NCBI RefSeq assembly: GCF_035658495.1
Contig: NZ_CP141944.1
Location: 1,204,001-1,268,000, forward strand
DNA from: Novosphingobium sp. RL4
GTDB lineage: Bacteria; Pseudomonadota; Alphaproteobacteria; Sphingomonadales; Sphingomonadaceae
Direction: 5' to 3'
Length of the DNA: 64,000 nucleotides
Part shown: positions 8,419-17,085 of the stretch, in pieces
Position numbering within the stretch: the first letter of the stretch is position 1
Layout: each line of letters begins with the position of its first letter
Position numbers and translations under genes: made by a program
The notes under the pieces: generated by a model
Told to the model about the DNA's origin: nothing
Databases searched by the model: none
Seen by the model: the letters and a program-made list of their open reading frames with translations, nothing else

Positions 8419-9696
8419 ATGAGCACCGCCTGCGAACAGCTCACCGAAGTCGCATCCGCCGGGGTCGCCCCGGCGCTGCGTGCCGTCGATTGCGTGGCCA
8501 ACGAGATGGCCTCGGCCGCGTTCGGCCGCCTGTTCGGCGCCGAGGGGGCGATGGCCCCGGTGCTGACCATCCTGCTTACCCTCTACATCGCCTTCTTCGC
8601 GATCTCGCTGCTGACCGGGCGCTCCAGCCTCGGTATCTCGGCACTGACCCCGCGCATGTTGACGCTGGGCCTCGTACTGACTTTCGCGACGAGCTGGATC
8701 GCCTATCAGGGCGTGGTCTGGAAGCTTGCGGTAGGCGGCCCGGACTGGATCGCGTCGCTGCTGATGGGCGCAAAGGGATCGGCCACGCAGATCTTCGGAG
8801 ACCGGATCGACGTGGTGTTCAACGCCATTGCCGAAGCTTCGCAGAATGTAGGCCAGAATGCGGGCCAGAACGGCGGGGATGCGGCACAGGGTGCAGCTCA
8901 GGGCGGCGCAGCGGCCAAGGCGGCCGGTGCCGCAGGGCTGTTCTCGCCCGATAGCGTGATGTGGATGGGCGCGCTTATGCTGCTGCTCGGCACCGTCGGC
9001 GTGCTGCTGACAGCGCGCATCGCGCTGGCCATCCTGCTCGCGCTCGGGCCGATCTTCGTCGTCATGGCGCTGTTCGGCGGCACGCGCGGACTTACCGCCG
9101 GCTGGCTGCGCGGTGTCGTGCTCACCGCGACGACGCCGCTCTTCGTCGTGCTTGGCGGCGGCATCACTCTGGAACTGCTGGTGCCGATCGTCTCGGCGCT
9201 GGTGCAGGGCGCGCAGCTCGGCGAGATCGACGGCCGTGCCGCCATGGCGCTGTTCGTGGTGGCGGCCGTCCATCTCGCGCTCATGGGCATGGTGCTCAAG
9301 ATCGCCGGTACGCTGGTGTCCGGCTGGCAGGTATTCGGCCTCGCCAGCCCCGAACGCTCGCGCACAGGGCGCGACAACGTGGCGCCTCCCGCACCGGTTT
9401 CCGTCATCGGCGGGCAGGTCCAGCCCTTTGCTCCGACTGCCGGCCAGTCCCGCACGGCGGCGGTCTCGGCGGCGAGCGCGGCGGCCATGGCGCCGGTTCC
9501 CGGACAGGACCAGGGCACGACAGCGCATTCAAGCGACCGGCGAACCGTGATAACGCAAGTCTCGGGCGGCGGAGTCGAGCCGCTGGGTTCGAGCAATGCA
9601 TCGCGTGCGCGCGGGATCGGCAGCCGGTTCCGCCCGTCCAACGATGTGGCATCAAACAGCACTGGCCGCGCACCGGCCAAGGAGAAGTTCACATGA
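8419..9696 (+). CDS. virB6: VirB6/TrbL-like T4SS polytopic membrane protein
   Basis: 425 residues and the polytopic channel component of the system. About six hydrophobic segments can be seen (for example VLTILLTLYIAFFAISLLTG, MLTLGLVLTFATSWIAYQGV, LMLLLGTVGVLLTARIALAI, AMALFVVAAVHLALMGMVLK), with a Gly/Ala/Gln-rich loop around residues 145-172. The C-terminal 110 residues are hydrophilic and low-complexity, as in many VirB6 proteins. The stop overlaps the virB9 start (ATGA at 9693-9696), so translation is probably coupled and there is no room for virB8 between virB6 and virB9, its usual place. Confidence 0.88.
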   Translation: MSTACEQLTEVASAGVAPALRAVDCVANEMASAAFGRLFGAEGAMAPVLTILLTLYIAFFAISLLTGRSSLGISALTPRMLTLGLVLTFATSWIAYQGVVWKLAVGGPDWIASLLMGAKGSATQIFGDRIDVVFNAIAEASQNVGQNAGQNGGDAAQGAAQGGAAAKAAGAAGLFSPDSVMWMGALMLLLGTVGVLLTARIALAILLALGPIFVVMALFGGTRGLTAGWLRGVVLTATTPLFVVLGGGITLELLVPIVSALVQGAQLGEIDGRAAMALFVVAAVHLALMGMVLKIAGTLVSGWQVFGLASPERSRTGRDNVAPPAPVSVIGGQVQPFAPTAGQSRTAAVSAASAAAMAPVPGQDQGTTAHSSDRRTVITQVSGGGVEPLGSSNASRARGIGSRFRPSNDVASNSTGRAPAKEKFT

Positions 9697-10556
9697 TTCG
9701 CGCCCTGGCCGCGACCGCCGCCGCCCTTGCCTTCGTGCAGGCCGCTGCCGCACAGGCGGACGAGCGCCTCGTCGAACATGCCTTCACCGACAACGAAGTC
9801 GTGCGGATCGACGGGAAGACCGGCGTTCAGGCGACCATCGCCTTCGGCAGAAACGAGGCGATCGAGAACGTCGCGGTGGGCGATTCGCAGACCTGGCAGA
9901 TCACGCCGAACAAGCGTGCCGATCTCCTGTTCGTGAAGCCGCTGGAAGCCAGCGCGCGCACCAACATGACGGTGGTGACCAATCGCCACACTTATTTCTT
10001 CGACCTCGTGGCCTCGCCCAAGGCGCGCGCGCTCTACATGCTGCGCTTCACGTACAAGGACGAACCGGCCGAAGCGGTGCCGGGCGCGGTTGGGGCACCG
10101 GCGATGGCCGGGCTCGATCCTGCCGAACAGGCGCTGGCGGCGGGCGATCCGGCCGCGACGCCGGTGGATGCCGCCGCGCTCAACTTTGCGTGGAAGCGCA
10201 CCGGTCTTGCCAAGCTCCAGCCCTCGCGGGTCTATGACGACGGCATTTCGACTTATCTGCTCTGGCCCGACAATACCGCCGTTCCCGCAATCCTCGTGAA
10301 GAACGAGAAGGGCGACGAAGGCCCGGTGAACTACGCGGTACGCGGGCAGACCATCGTCATCGCCGAAGTGCCGCGCCAGATCATCCTGCGTTCGGGCAAG
10401 GCCGTGGCCACTCTTGAAAATGCACGGTCGGAAGCGGCGCCCGGCATCTCCGCGCCGCCGGCAGCGGCAGGCGGGACGGCCGCCGTCGCCCAGGCCGCAC
10501 CGGCAGCGGCCCCCACGGCCTCCACCACGATCGCCGCTTCATCGAACGGGAACTGA
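9693..10556 (+). CDS. virB9: VirB9 T4SS outer-membrane core protein
   Basis: 287 residues with signal peptide MIRALAATAAALAFVQAAAA. The VirB9/CagX N-terminal domain follows (DNEVVRIDGKTGVQATIAFG, ENVAVGDSQTWQITP, TNMTVVTNRHTYFFDLV). The C-terminal domain includes FAWKRTGLAKLQPSRVYDDG and YLLWPDNTAVPAIL. The tail is Ala/Pro-rich. In the family this protein builds the outer-membrane core complex with VirB7 and VirB10; no virB7 lipoprotein is seen here. A GGAGAAG ribosome-binding site stands 5 bp before ATG 9693. Confidence 0.95.
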   Translation: MIRALAATAAALAFVQAAAAQADERLVEHAFTDNEVVRIDGKTGVQATIAFGRNEAIENVAVGDSQTWQITPNKRADLLFVKPLEASARTNMTVVTNRHTYFFDLVASPKARALYMLRFTYKDEPAEAVPGAVGAPAMAGLDPAEQALAAGDPAATPVDAAALNFAWKRTGLAKLQPSRVYDDGISTYLLWPDNTAVPAILVKNEKGDEGPVNYAVRGQTIVIAEVPRQIILRSGKAVATLENARSEAAPGISAPPAAAGGTAAVAQAAPAAAPTASTTIAASSNGN

Positions 10557-10559
10557 CAC

Positions 10560-11657
10560 ATGGCGCCCAACTCCTTCCTGCGTGAGAAGCTCGATTCCAC
10601 CGAGGCCGCCGACCCGCGCGACGGTGAAGGCGCACAGGTCATCGACCTCGCCAGCCGCAATGTCCTGCCGCAGGTGACGCAGCGCAAGAAGGCGGACGGC
10701 CTCGGCCTTGCCGCGGGCGTGCTGATCGTTGCCGCGCTGGGCGGCCTTACGCTGTGGTCGATGGATTCGGTGCGCAATTCGCCCGAAGGCCAGACCGCGC
10801 AGCCCGGCGCCGCCGCCGTTCCGCAGCCCGGCGCTCCCGCACCGGCCGTGCCCGCACCCGCCGCAGTCCCCGCGCAGCCGGTCGTACAGGGTGCGCCGCT
10901 GGCGGCTCCGGCTCCGGCGCCCGTGCTTGCCGCAGACCCCGGCGCCAATCCCGCAGCCTCGGCCAATCCCTTCGCCAATCCCACGGTGGTGTTCGATGCA
11001 GGCGGCAATGCCGTGTCCATGCCGTCCGCCGGTCCGGGGGGAGAGGCCAAGGCGGGCAACGCCAATGACGATTTCGCCGCGCGCATCGGTGGCACTGGCA
11101 GCACCGCCGCTGCCGCGCGCACTTTCGACCCGACCACCACGGTCACGCAGGGCACGCTGATCCCGGCCGTGCTTGAAACCGCGATCGACACCGACGTGCC
11201 CGGTTACGTGCGCGCCATCGTCTCCGCCGACGTGCGCAGCTTCGACGGGAAGCGCACGCTGATCCCGCGTTCCTCGCGCCTGATCGGCCAGTACAAGAGC
11301 GGCCTGACGGCCGGCCAGAAGCGCGCCTATGTGATCTGGAGCCGCGTGATCCGGCCGGACGGCGTCTCGGTAAACCTTGGTTCGCCCGCCATTGCCTTCG
11401 GCGGTGAGACCGGCCTTCCCGGCAAGGTCAACAGCCACTTCTTCGAGCGGTTCGGCTCGGCCATGCTGCTCTCCGTCGTGGGCGGGCTTTCCACGCTGGC
11501 CACCAGCGGTTCGAGCGTGGTCGTCGGCGGCGGCCAGTCGGCGGCGGCGGCAGCGGTCCAGCAGAGCGGCAGCGTCGGCCCGACGATCCGGGTGCGGCAG
11601 GGGGAGCCGATTCGCGTCTTCACCGCCAAGGACCTGGATTTCAGTCAGGTTCAGTGA
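10560..11657 (+). CDS. virB10: VirB10 T4SS core/channel protein
   Basis: 365 residues. There is a short cytoplasmic N-terminus, one membrane helix (GLGLAAGVLIVAALGGLTLW, about residues 47-66), a long Pro/Ala-rich periplasmic linker (about residues 75-150), and the TrbI/VirB10 beta-barrel domain. In that domain are TLIPAVLETAIDTDVPGYVR, KRTLIPRSSRLIGQYKSGL, AYVIWSRVIRPDGVSVNLGS and the C-terminal EPIRVFTAKDL. It spans both membranes in the family. The start is 3 bp after the virB9 stop; virB11 begins 6 bp after its own stop. Confidence 0.95.
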   Translation: MAPNSFLREKLDSTEAADPRDGEGAQVIDLASRNVLPQVTQRKKADGLGLAAGVLIVAALGGLTLWSMDSVRNSPEGQTAQPGAAAVPQPGAPAPAVPAPAAVPAQPVVQGAPLAAPAPAPVLAADPGANPAASANPFANPTVVFDAGGNAVSMPSAGPGGEAKAGNANDDFAARIGGTGSTAAAARTFDPTTTVTQGTLIPAVLETAIDTDVPGYVRAIVSADVRSFDGKRTLIPRSSRLIGQYKSGLTAGQKRAYVIWSRVIRPDGVSVNLGSPAIAFGGETGLPGKVNSHFFERFGSAMLLSVVGGLSTLATSGSSVVVGGGQSAAAAAVQQSGSVGPTIRVRQGEPIRVFTAKDLDFSQVQ

Positions 11658-11663
11658 GGCGTT

Positions 11664-12704
11664 ATGGCTGACGTTCTTTCCCTGCAAGGCGCCCCGTCCG
11701 GGGTGCTCCTGCCTGACGGCGAGCCTATGCAGGTCGCTGCGCGCTCGGTCTACCTCGATGCCTATCTGGCGCCGCTGCGCCCCTGGCTTGAGCGTGAGAG
11801 CGTAACGGAGATCCTCGTCAACCGGCCCGGCGAAATCTGGGTGGAAGACGCGGCGCTTGCGGGCATGCAGCGCATCGCCTTACCGGAAATGGACAATCGC
11901 CTGCTCCAGCGCCTGGCCGAGCAGGTCGCGCGGATCAGCCATCAGGGCATCAATCGCGAGCATCCGCTGCTCTCCGCCACGCTTCCTGCCCATGGCGGGC
12001 AGAGCGGCGCGCGCATCCAGCTCGTGGGTCCGCCTGCGACACGCGCCAACTGGGCCATGGCGATCCGCCGCCACCGCCTGCTCGAACTGCCGCTGGACGC
12101 CTACGACCGCGGCCCTATCACGCCGCCCGCCGAAGAGCCCACGCCAGATGCCATGGCCGAGCCCATCGCCTTCCTGCGCGACGCGATCCGCCGCCGCCGC
12201 ACGATCCTGATCTCAGGCGGTACGTCCACGGGCAAGACCACGTTCCTCAACGCCATGCTTTCGGAAATCCCGCAGCAGGAGCGCGTGGTTCTGGTGGAAG
12301 ACACCGCCGAACTGCGGCTGCCTGGCGCCAACGGGGTAGGGCTGATCGCGGTGAAGGGCGAACTGGGAGAGGCCAAGGTCTCCGCCAACGATCTTCTTCA
12401 AGCCGCCTTGCGCCTGCGCCCCGATCGCATCGTGCTGGGCGAACTGCGCGGCACCGAGACAGTCTCGTTCCTGCGCGCCATCAATACCGGGCACCCCGGC
12501 TCATTCTCGACCGTGCACGCCAATACGCCGCGCGGCGCACTTGAGCAGATCGCGCTGATGTCGATGCAGACCGGAATCGGCCTGACCCGCGCAGAGACGC
12601 TGGAATATGCCGCTTCGGTGATCGATATCGTCGTCCAGCTCGATCGCCAGGACGGGAAGCGCGGCATCAGCCAGATCGCCGAAACCGCTACGCTGGTCGG
12701 CTAG
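11664..12704 (+). CDS. virB11: VirB11 T4SS hexameric ATPase
   Basis: 346-residue traffic ATPase of the VirB11/GspE superfamily. The N-terminal domain has SVTEILVNRPGEIWVE. The C-terminal ATPase domain has Walker A GGTSTGKTT (about residues 185-193), an Asp box (VVLVEDTAELRLP), Walker B in LRLRPDRIVLGELRG, and the His box GHPGSFSTVHANTP. All catalytic motifs are present and the length is standard. It is the last gene of the virB operon. No virD4 coupling ATPase or relaxase follows. Confidence 0.97.
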   Translation: MADVLSLQGAPSGVLLPDGEPMQVAARSVYLDAYLAPLRPWLERESVTEILVNRPGEIWVEDAALAGMQRIALPEMDNRLLQRLAEQVARISHQGINREHPLLSATLPAHGGQSGARIQLVGPPATRANWAMAIRRHRLLELPLDAYDRGPITPPAEEPTPDAMAEPIAFLRDAIRRRRTILISGGTSTGKTTFLNAMLSEIPQQERVVLVEDTAELRLPGANGVGLIAVKGELGEAKVSANDLLQAALRLRPDRIVLGELRGTETVSFLRAINTGHPGSFSTVHANTPRGALEQIALMSMQTGIGLTRAETLEYAASVIDIVVQLDRQDGKRGISQIAETATLVG

Positions 12705-12718
12705 GGGGTTTTCGTCAT

Positions 12719-12732
12719 CCGCCTGCAGGCGG
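12719..12732. terminator. Short GC palindrome between convergent genes
   Basis: CCGCCTGCAGGCGG can fold as a 5-bp stem with a 4-nt loop between the virB11 stop and the convergent sdhAF4 stop. There is no T-run after it on either strand, so a terminator role is weakly supported. Confidence 0.25.
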
Positions 12733-12738
12733 CGGGGG

Positions 12739-12915
12739 TCAGAAGTCCACGGCGATCCCGTTGCGCACCCAGTCGCCGTAGCGGGTGGGCGAAATGCCGT
12801 CCGGATCGGGCTCGGCCTTCTGCTCGGCCGGTTTCGGGGCGGGCTCGTTCGTCCAGTGGGTGGGCTTCGCGAAGCCTTCGGGACGTTGGGTGGCGCGCTG
12901 TGTCATGAAGCTCAT
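12739..12915 (-). CDS. DUF1674 / succinate dehydrogenase assembly factor 4 family
   Basis: 58-residue protein in a short minus-strand frame. The N-terminus is MTQRATQRPEGFAKPTHW, preceded by an in-frame MSF- extension, and the C-terminus PTRYGDWVRNGIAVDF is the DUF1674 (SdhAF4) signature, in which the usual ending is PTRYGDWE-KGRAIDF. In the family it protects or promotes flavinylation of SdhA. Adjacency to rsmB (divergent, starting 46 bp away) is typical of alphaproteobacteria. ATG 12906 is an equally possible start (55 residues). No strong ribosome-binding site is visible for either. Confidence 0.85.
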   Translation of the reverse strand: MSFMTQRATQRPEGFAKPTHWTNEPAPKPAEQKAEPDPDGISPTRYGDWVRNGIAVDF

Positions 12916-12960
12916 GTGGTGGAGGTAGCGCGAAAACGCAATCCGCTATAGGGGCTGCAC

Positions 12961-14190
12961 ATGGACATTCCCGGCCTTCCCGCGCGCCGTGCCGCGCTCA
13001 ACCTTATCGATGCCGTGCTGCGGCGGGGCGAAACGCTCGACCAGGCGGGCGGCTCCGCGCTGGCCCGCGTGGGCGGAGACGCCGACCGGGCGCTTGCCCG
13101 CGCCATTGCCGGCGAGGTGCTGCGCTGGCGCACCGACCTCGACGAACTGATCGACAGCGCCACCCGCCTGCCGCTCGCGCCCGACGCGAAGGCGCGCGCG
13201 GTGCTCCAGATCATGCTCGCGCAGGTACTGCGGCTGGAGACGCCCGGCCATGCGGTGATCGCCACCGGCCTGCCGCTGTTGATGGGCGGTCCGCGCCGGC
13301 TCGCGCACGGCGTGTTCTCGACCGTAACCAAGGGCGGTGCGCAGCTTCCCGATGTGCCGACCCTGCCCGAGGACGTCGCGGGCCGCTGGGGCGTGCGCGC
13401 CGAGGCGATCGCGGCGGGGCTGGCCGAGCCGCCGCCGCTGGACCTGGCGCTGCGTCATCCCGAACAGACCGCCGAATGGTCCGAGCGCCTGGGCGGAACC
13501 TCGCTGATGCCCGGCCACGTCCGCCTTGCGCGCGGTACGGCGGTGGAGCACCTCGAAGGATTCCGCGACGGCGCCTGGTGGGTGCAGGATCTCGCCGCGA
13601 GCCTGCCGGCGCGTCTGCTGGGCGCGGGTGAAGGAAAGCGGGTGCTCGATCTGTGCGCCGCGCCGGGCGGCAAGACGCTGCAACTGGCGGCGGCGGGCTG
13701 GCAGGTCACCGCGCTCGACAATTCCAAGCGCCGCCTCGAGCGCCTGCGCGACAACCTGAAGCGCATCGGGCTCGAAGCCGAAGTGGTGCAGGCCGACGTG
13801 CTGACGTGGGAGCCGGAAGAAGCGTTCGATGCGATCCTGCTCGATGCGCCTTGCACGGCAACCGGCACCGCGCGCCGCCATCCCGACGTGCTCCACCGCA
13901 TTGGCGAGCGCCAGATCGAGGACATGACCGCGCTTCAGGAGAAGATGCTGGAACGCGCTTCGGGCTGGCTCAAGCCGGGCGGGCGTCTGGTCTATGCGGT
14001 CTGCTCGATGGAGCTGGAAGAGGGCGAGGAACAGGCCGAGAAGGTTTCGCTCACCAGGGTTCCGGTCACGGCCTCCGAATTGCCCGAAGGACTCGTACCC
14101 ACGGCCGAGGGCTGGGTGCGGACCGATCCGGGGATGCTGGCGGAGGTCGGCGGGCTTGACGGGTTCTTCGTTGGCCGCTGGCAGAAATAA
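12961..14190 (+). CDS. rsmB: RsmB-type 16S rRNA m5C methyltransferase
   Basis: 409-residue SAM-dependent rRNA (cytosine-5) methyltransferase of the NOL1/NOP2/Sun family. An N-terminal NusB-like helical domain spans about residues 5-125 (ARRAALNLIDAVLRRG, ARAVLQIMLAQVLRLE). The Rossmann domain has VLDLCAAPGGKTLQLAA (SAM binding), DAILLDAPCTATGTARRHP with the first catalytic Cys at about residue 296, and RLVYAVCSMELEEGEEQ with the nucleophilic Cys near residue 347. The NusB-plus-methylase architecture supports RsmB rather than RsmF. It is divergent from the DUF1674 gene. Confidence 0.93.
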   Translation: MDIPGLPARRAALNLIDAVLRRGETLDQAGGSALARVGGDADRALARAIAGEVLRWRTDLDELIDSATRLPLAPDAKARAVLQIMLAQVLRLETPGHAVIATGLPLLMGGPRRLAHGVFSTVTKGGAQLPDVPTLPEDVAGRWGVRAEAIAAGLAEPPPLDLALRHPEQTAEWSERLGGTSLMPGHVRLARGTAVEHLEGFRDGAWWVQDLAASLPARLLGAGEGKRVLDLCAAPGGKTLQLAAAGWQVTALDNSKRRLERLRDNLKRIGLEAEVVQADVLTWEPEEAFDAILLDAPCTATGTARRHPDVLHRIGERQIEDMTALQEKMLERASGWLKPGGRLVYAVCSMELEEGEEQAEKVSLTRVPVTASELPEGLVPTAEGWVRTDPGMLAEVGGLDGFFVGRWQK

Positions 14191-14200
14191 GCACGGGAAG

Positions 14201-14265
14201 TTCCGGGGGATGATCCCCCGGACCTTCGCCATATCGATATTGGCGCGCCGCTATCCGCGGCGCGC
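14201..14265. terminator. Two strong hairpins between convergent genes
   Basis: TCCGGGGG-ATGAT-CCCCCGGA starts just after the rsmB stop, and GCGCGCCGC-TATCC-GCGGCGCGC lies at 14243-14265 near the end of the leftward PEP-CTERM gene. Both stems are perfect. No T-run follows either, so these are GC-rich hairpin terminators by position only. Confidence 0.4.
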
Positions 14266-14278
14266 AGGCTTCATGGTT

Positions 14279-15355
14279 TCAGGCCGCGACGGCGCGGCGG
14301 CGGCGCCAGAACACCAGCGCTCCGAGACCCAGCGCGAACAGGCCGACCATGCCCGGCTCCGGCACGTCGGTGCTGCCGCCCGAAGTGCTGCCGCCAGAAC
14401 TGGTCGAGGTGCCCGGATCGCCGCCCGGCGTGTACCCGCCGGTATAGGTGCCCACGTGCATCTCGCCGTTCTGCACGAGATTGCCGAACACGGCCGAGCC
14501 CTGGATGTAGTTCGAGGTCGTCGCATTGGCGCCCGGCGCGAGAACCGAGCCGCCCCATGCCGTGGCCAGCGAAAGATCGTCGGCCTCGTAGAAGTTCCAG
14601 ACGACATGTTCGCCGAGGTTGGCGGTGCCGCCGAGGAAGTTGTCGTCCAGCTTGATCGACGTGCCCGAAACGTTGACGATCGCCGTGTCGGCGCCGTTGA
14701 GGTTGAACTTGATCTCGCCGATCTTGTCGAGGTCGGCGGCGGAGATGTTGAACACGGCCACGCCGTTGGCATCGGGCTGGGCGTTGAACGTGCCGGTATT
14801 GCCGCTGATCGAGAGCTGGCTGTTGGCCGTCTCGGTGCTCATCGAGTGGCTGAGCCCCTCCATCGAGGTTTCGATGAGGCTCTTCTGCTGGGTGAGGTTC
14901 TGGGCGAACTGCGGGTCGCTGGAGGCGAGGCCCGAGGTCACGGTGTTGTTGTTGACGTTGGTGTTGCTGATCGTGCCGCCCACCAGCACCGTCTGTGCCG
15001 CGCCGTTGAGGTTGAGCCCGCTGTTGACGTTGCCGCCGACAACCGCGCCGGAGCCGTTGTTGAGGTTCTTGTAGCCGCCGTTGACGTCGCCCACCACCGT
15101 CAGCCCCGGCGTGCCGGTGCTGGAGGCGGGCAGGGCGGTGATCTGGTAGTTCGAGGCATTGCCGTCGAGATTGCCGCCTACGAAGGTCCGGCCCTCCACT
15201 TCCGACGAGGACGTGAGATCGCCCAGCACCACGAGGTTCCAGGTCTTCAACACGTCGATCCCGGCGATCATGCCCGAGGAGGCAAGCACGGGGCTGGCCG
15301 CGAAGGCGACGGCGGCAACAGCAACGGAAAGTGACAGCTTGCGGAGACGGGACAT
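14279..15355 (-). CDS. PEP-CTERM protein with choice-of-anchor A-like domain
   Basis: 358-residue secreted protein. The start ATG 15355 is chosen because it begins a clean signal peptide (MSRLRKLSLSVAVAAVAFAA, ending near LASS); a frame 33 codons longer has no such signal. The body resembles choice-of-anchor A domains (LKTWNLVVLGDLTSSSEVEG, GGNVNSGLNLNGAAQTVLVG). A Ser/Gly/Thr linker precedes the C-terminal sorting signal VPEPGMVGLFALGLGALVFW followed by RRRR, the tripartite PEP-CTERM motif processed by an exosortase. No exosortase is in this window. It is probably surface-associated or linked to exopolysaccharide. Confidence 0.87.
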   Translation of the reverse strand: MSRLRKLSLSVAVAAVAFAASPVLASSGMIAGIDVLKTWNLVVLGDLTSSSEVEGRTFVGGNLDGNASNYQITALPASSTGTPGLTVVGDVNGGYKNLNNGSGAVVGGNVNSGLNLNGAAQTVLVGGTISNTNVNNNTVTSGLASSDPQFAQNLTQQKSLIETSMEGLSHSMSTETANSQLSISGNTGTFNAQPDANGVAVFNISAADLDKIGEIKFNLNGADTAIVNVSGTSIKLDDNFLGGTANLGEHVVWNFYEADDLSLATAWGGSVLAPGANATTSNYIQGSAVFGNLVQNGEMHVGTYTGGYTPGGDPGTSTSSGGSTSGGSTDVPEPGMVGLFALGLGALVFWRRRRAVAA

Positions 15356-15429
15356 GTGCGGGACTCGCCAGAATAACGGAGCAATGAGCGAGCTAAGTAC
15401 TTGTCCCGTGTGTTTTGGATACTGCCCGT

Positions 15430-15460
15430 TTCGCCGTGTCTCATGGTGAGACACGGCGAA
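15430..15460. terminator. Perfect 14-bp inverted repeat downstream of msrA
   Basis: TTCGCCGTGTCTCA, loop TGG, then TGAGACACGGCGAA. It lies between the leftward msrA stop (15546) and the PEP-CTERM start (15355). It could terminate msrA or act as an operator for the downstream gene. There is no T-run. Confidence 0.45.
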
Positions 15461-15545
15461 GAGTCATCCCTTGCGAACGGTTAACGCGGGCGATGTCTCG
15501 CCTTGTCCCATCCGTGGGAAGGGCCGGGCAGGGCCGCGCTTCAGG

Positions 15546-16091
15546 TCAGGCCTTGACCTTGTTCTGGAAGCTCTTGCGCAGCTTCATCAGCTTGGGCGGA
15601 ATGACCGCGAGGCAATAGGGGTTCCGCTGGCCTTCACCGTCCCAGTATTCCTGATGGTAGTCTTCGGCCGGATACCATTCGTCGTTCTGCCTGCCGTCGG
15701 CGAAACCTTCGATCGTGGTCACGACCTTGCCGCCGTTGTCCTCGTTCGAACGGGCGATGGCGGCTTCTGCCTCGGCAGCCTGCGCATCGTCGAGCGGGAA
15801 GATCGCCGAGCGGTACTGCGTGCCCACGTCGTTGCCCTGGCGGTTCAGCTGCGTCGGGTCATGGGTGCCCATGAACACGTCGAGCAGATCGCCGTAGGAC
15901 AGGACCGAAGGGTCATAGTTCACGCGGATCGCTTCGGCATGGCCGGTGTCGCCGCCGCAGACCTGCTTGTAGGTCGGGCTCGGCACGGTGCCGCCGATAT
16001 AGCCGCTTTCCACGGAGCTCACGCCGATGACGTCGCGGAACACCGCTTCGGTGCACCAGAAGCACCCGCCTGCCACGATTGCCGTTTCCAT
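15546..16091 (-). CDS. msrA: Peptide-methionine (S)-S-oxide reductase
   Basis: 181-residue cytoplasmic repair enzyme that reduces the S epimer of methionine sulfoxide using thioredoxin. The N-terminal METAIVAGGCFWCTEAVF contains the invariant GCFWC with the catalytic Cys at residue 10. Other family features are visible: GVSSVESGYIGG, GHAEAIRVNYDPSVLSYGDL, MGTHDPTQLNRQGNDVGTQY and YHQEYWDGEGQRNPYC. The length is normal and the start is unambiguous. It appears monocistronic. Confidence 0.97.
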   Translation of the reverse strand: METAIVAGGCFWCTEAVFRDVIGVSSVESGYIGGTVPSPTYKQVCGGDTGHAEAIRVNYDPSVLSYGDLLDVFMGTHDPTQLNRQGNDVGTQYRSAIFPLDDAQAAEAEAAIARSNEDNGGKVVTTIEGFADGRQNDEWYPAEDYHQEYWDGEGQRNPYCLAVIPPKLMKLRKSFQNKVKA

Positions 16092-16210
16092 GTCTGATTC
16101 AATTCCTCAAATGCGCGAAGTTTGTCGCTAGATAGGTACACTTGGATGGGTTGTCATTGGGCGGCCGGAAACTAGGTTCATTCGCGACCAGAGTTCCACG
16201 GGAGAATCAC

Positions 16211-17071
16211 ATGCGCCGCGCCCTGATCGCCCTTTCCTCGTTCCTCGGCGTTATCGCCATGCCCACCGCGGCCATGGCTGCCGAGGAGAATACCGAAGCG
16301 GAAGCCTGCAAGGGCTGCGAGGCGCTGCTCGAACTGGCCGCCTCCAGCCCCTCGCGCAAGGAAGACCGCGCGCGCGACAAGTATCGCCACCCGGTGGAGA
16401 CATTGAGCTTCTTCCGCGTCGCGCCGACCATGAAGGTGGGCGAGTATGCGCCGGGCGGGGAATGGTACTCGCGCCTGCTCGGGCTTTACCTCGGCCAGCA
16501 GGGCCATCTCGTCGGACTCTACTTCAATCCCGATGCTCCGGCCTTCAAGCCCGAGACGAAGGAGGGCATCCGCAAGGGCGCGGCGGGCTATCCGGCCGAT
16601 GTCGCCAAGTTCACCGGCATGCCCGCCGACAGGTTCGCCGCCTATACGCTCGGCGCGATCCCTGAAGGCGAGAAGGGCACGTTCGACGTCATCATCGTGC
16701 CGCGCATGATGCATAACCTGCTGCGCTGGAACATCGCCGGCAGCGAGTTCGCGGCGATGCGCGACCTGCTCAAGCCCGGCGGGCTGATCGGCGTGGAACA
16801 GCACCGCGCTCGTCCCGATGCTCCGGCCGACTATGCCGACGGCTCGAAGGGCTACTTGCGCGAGGCCGACGTGGTCCGCTTCATGAAGGACAACGGCTTC
16901 GATCTGGTCGCCCAGTCCGAGATCAGCGCCAACCCCAAGGACACCGCCAACTGGCCGGACGGCGTCTGGACCCTGCCGCCCACCCTGGCGCTCAAGGACA
17001 AGGACCGCGAGAAGTATCAGGCGATCGGCGAGAGCGACCGGATGACCCTTCTGTTCCGCAAGCGGGACTGA
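16211..17071 (+). CDS. Exported class I methyltransferase-like protein
   Basis: 286 residues from ATG 16211, preceded by GGAGAATCAC. A signal peptide (MRRALIALSSFLGVIAMPTA-AMA) sends it to the periplasm, where SAM is not expected. The body is like COG4798 predicted methyltransferases: RHPVETLSFFRVAPTMKVGE, a degenerate motif I region (YAPGGEWYSRLLGLYLGQQG), DVIIVPRMMHNLL, LLKPGGLIGVEQHRA and DGVWTLPPTLAL. It is a known orphan family in alphaproteobacteria with no assigned substrate. The aguB gene starts 14 bp after its stop, so the two may be cotranscribed. Confidence 0.78.
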   Translation: MRRALIALSSFLGVIAMPTAAMAAEENTEAEACKGCEALLELAASSPSRKEDRARDKYRHPVETLSFFRVAPTMKVGEYAPGGEWYSRLLGLYLGQQGHLVGLYFNPDAPAFKPETKEGIRKGAAGYPADVAKFTGMPADRFAAYTLGAIPEGEKGTFDVIIVPRMMHNLLRWNIAGSEFAAMRDLLKPGGLIGVEQHRARPDAPADYADGSKGYLREADVVRFMKDNGFDLVAQSEISANPKDTANWPDGVWTLPPTLALKDKDREKYQAIGESDRMTLLFRKRD

Positions 17072-17085
17072 TAAGGGCGCGCCGT

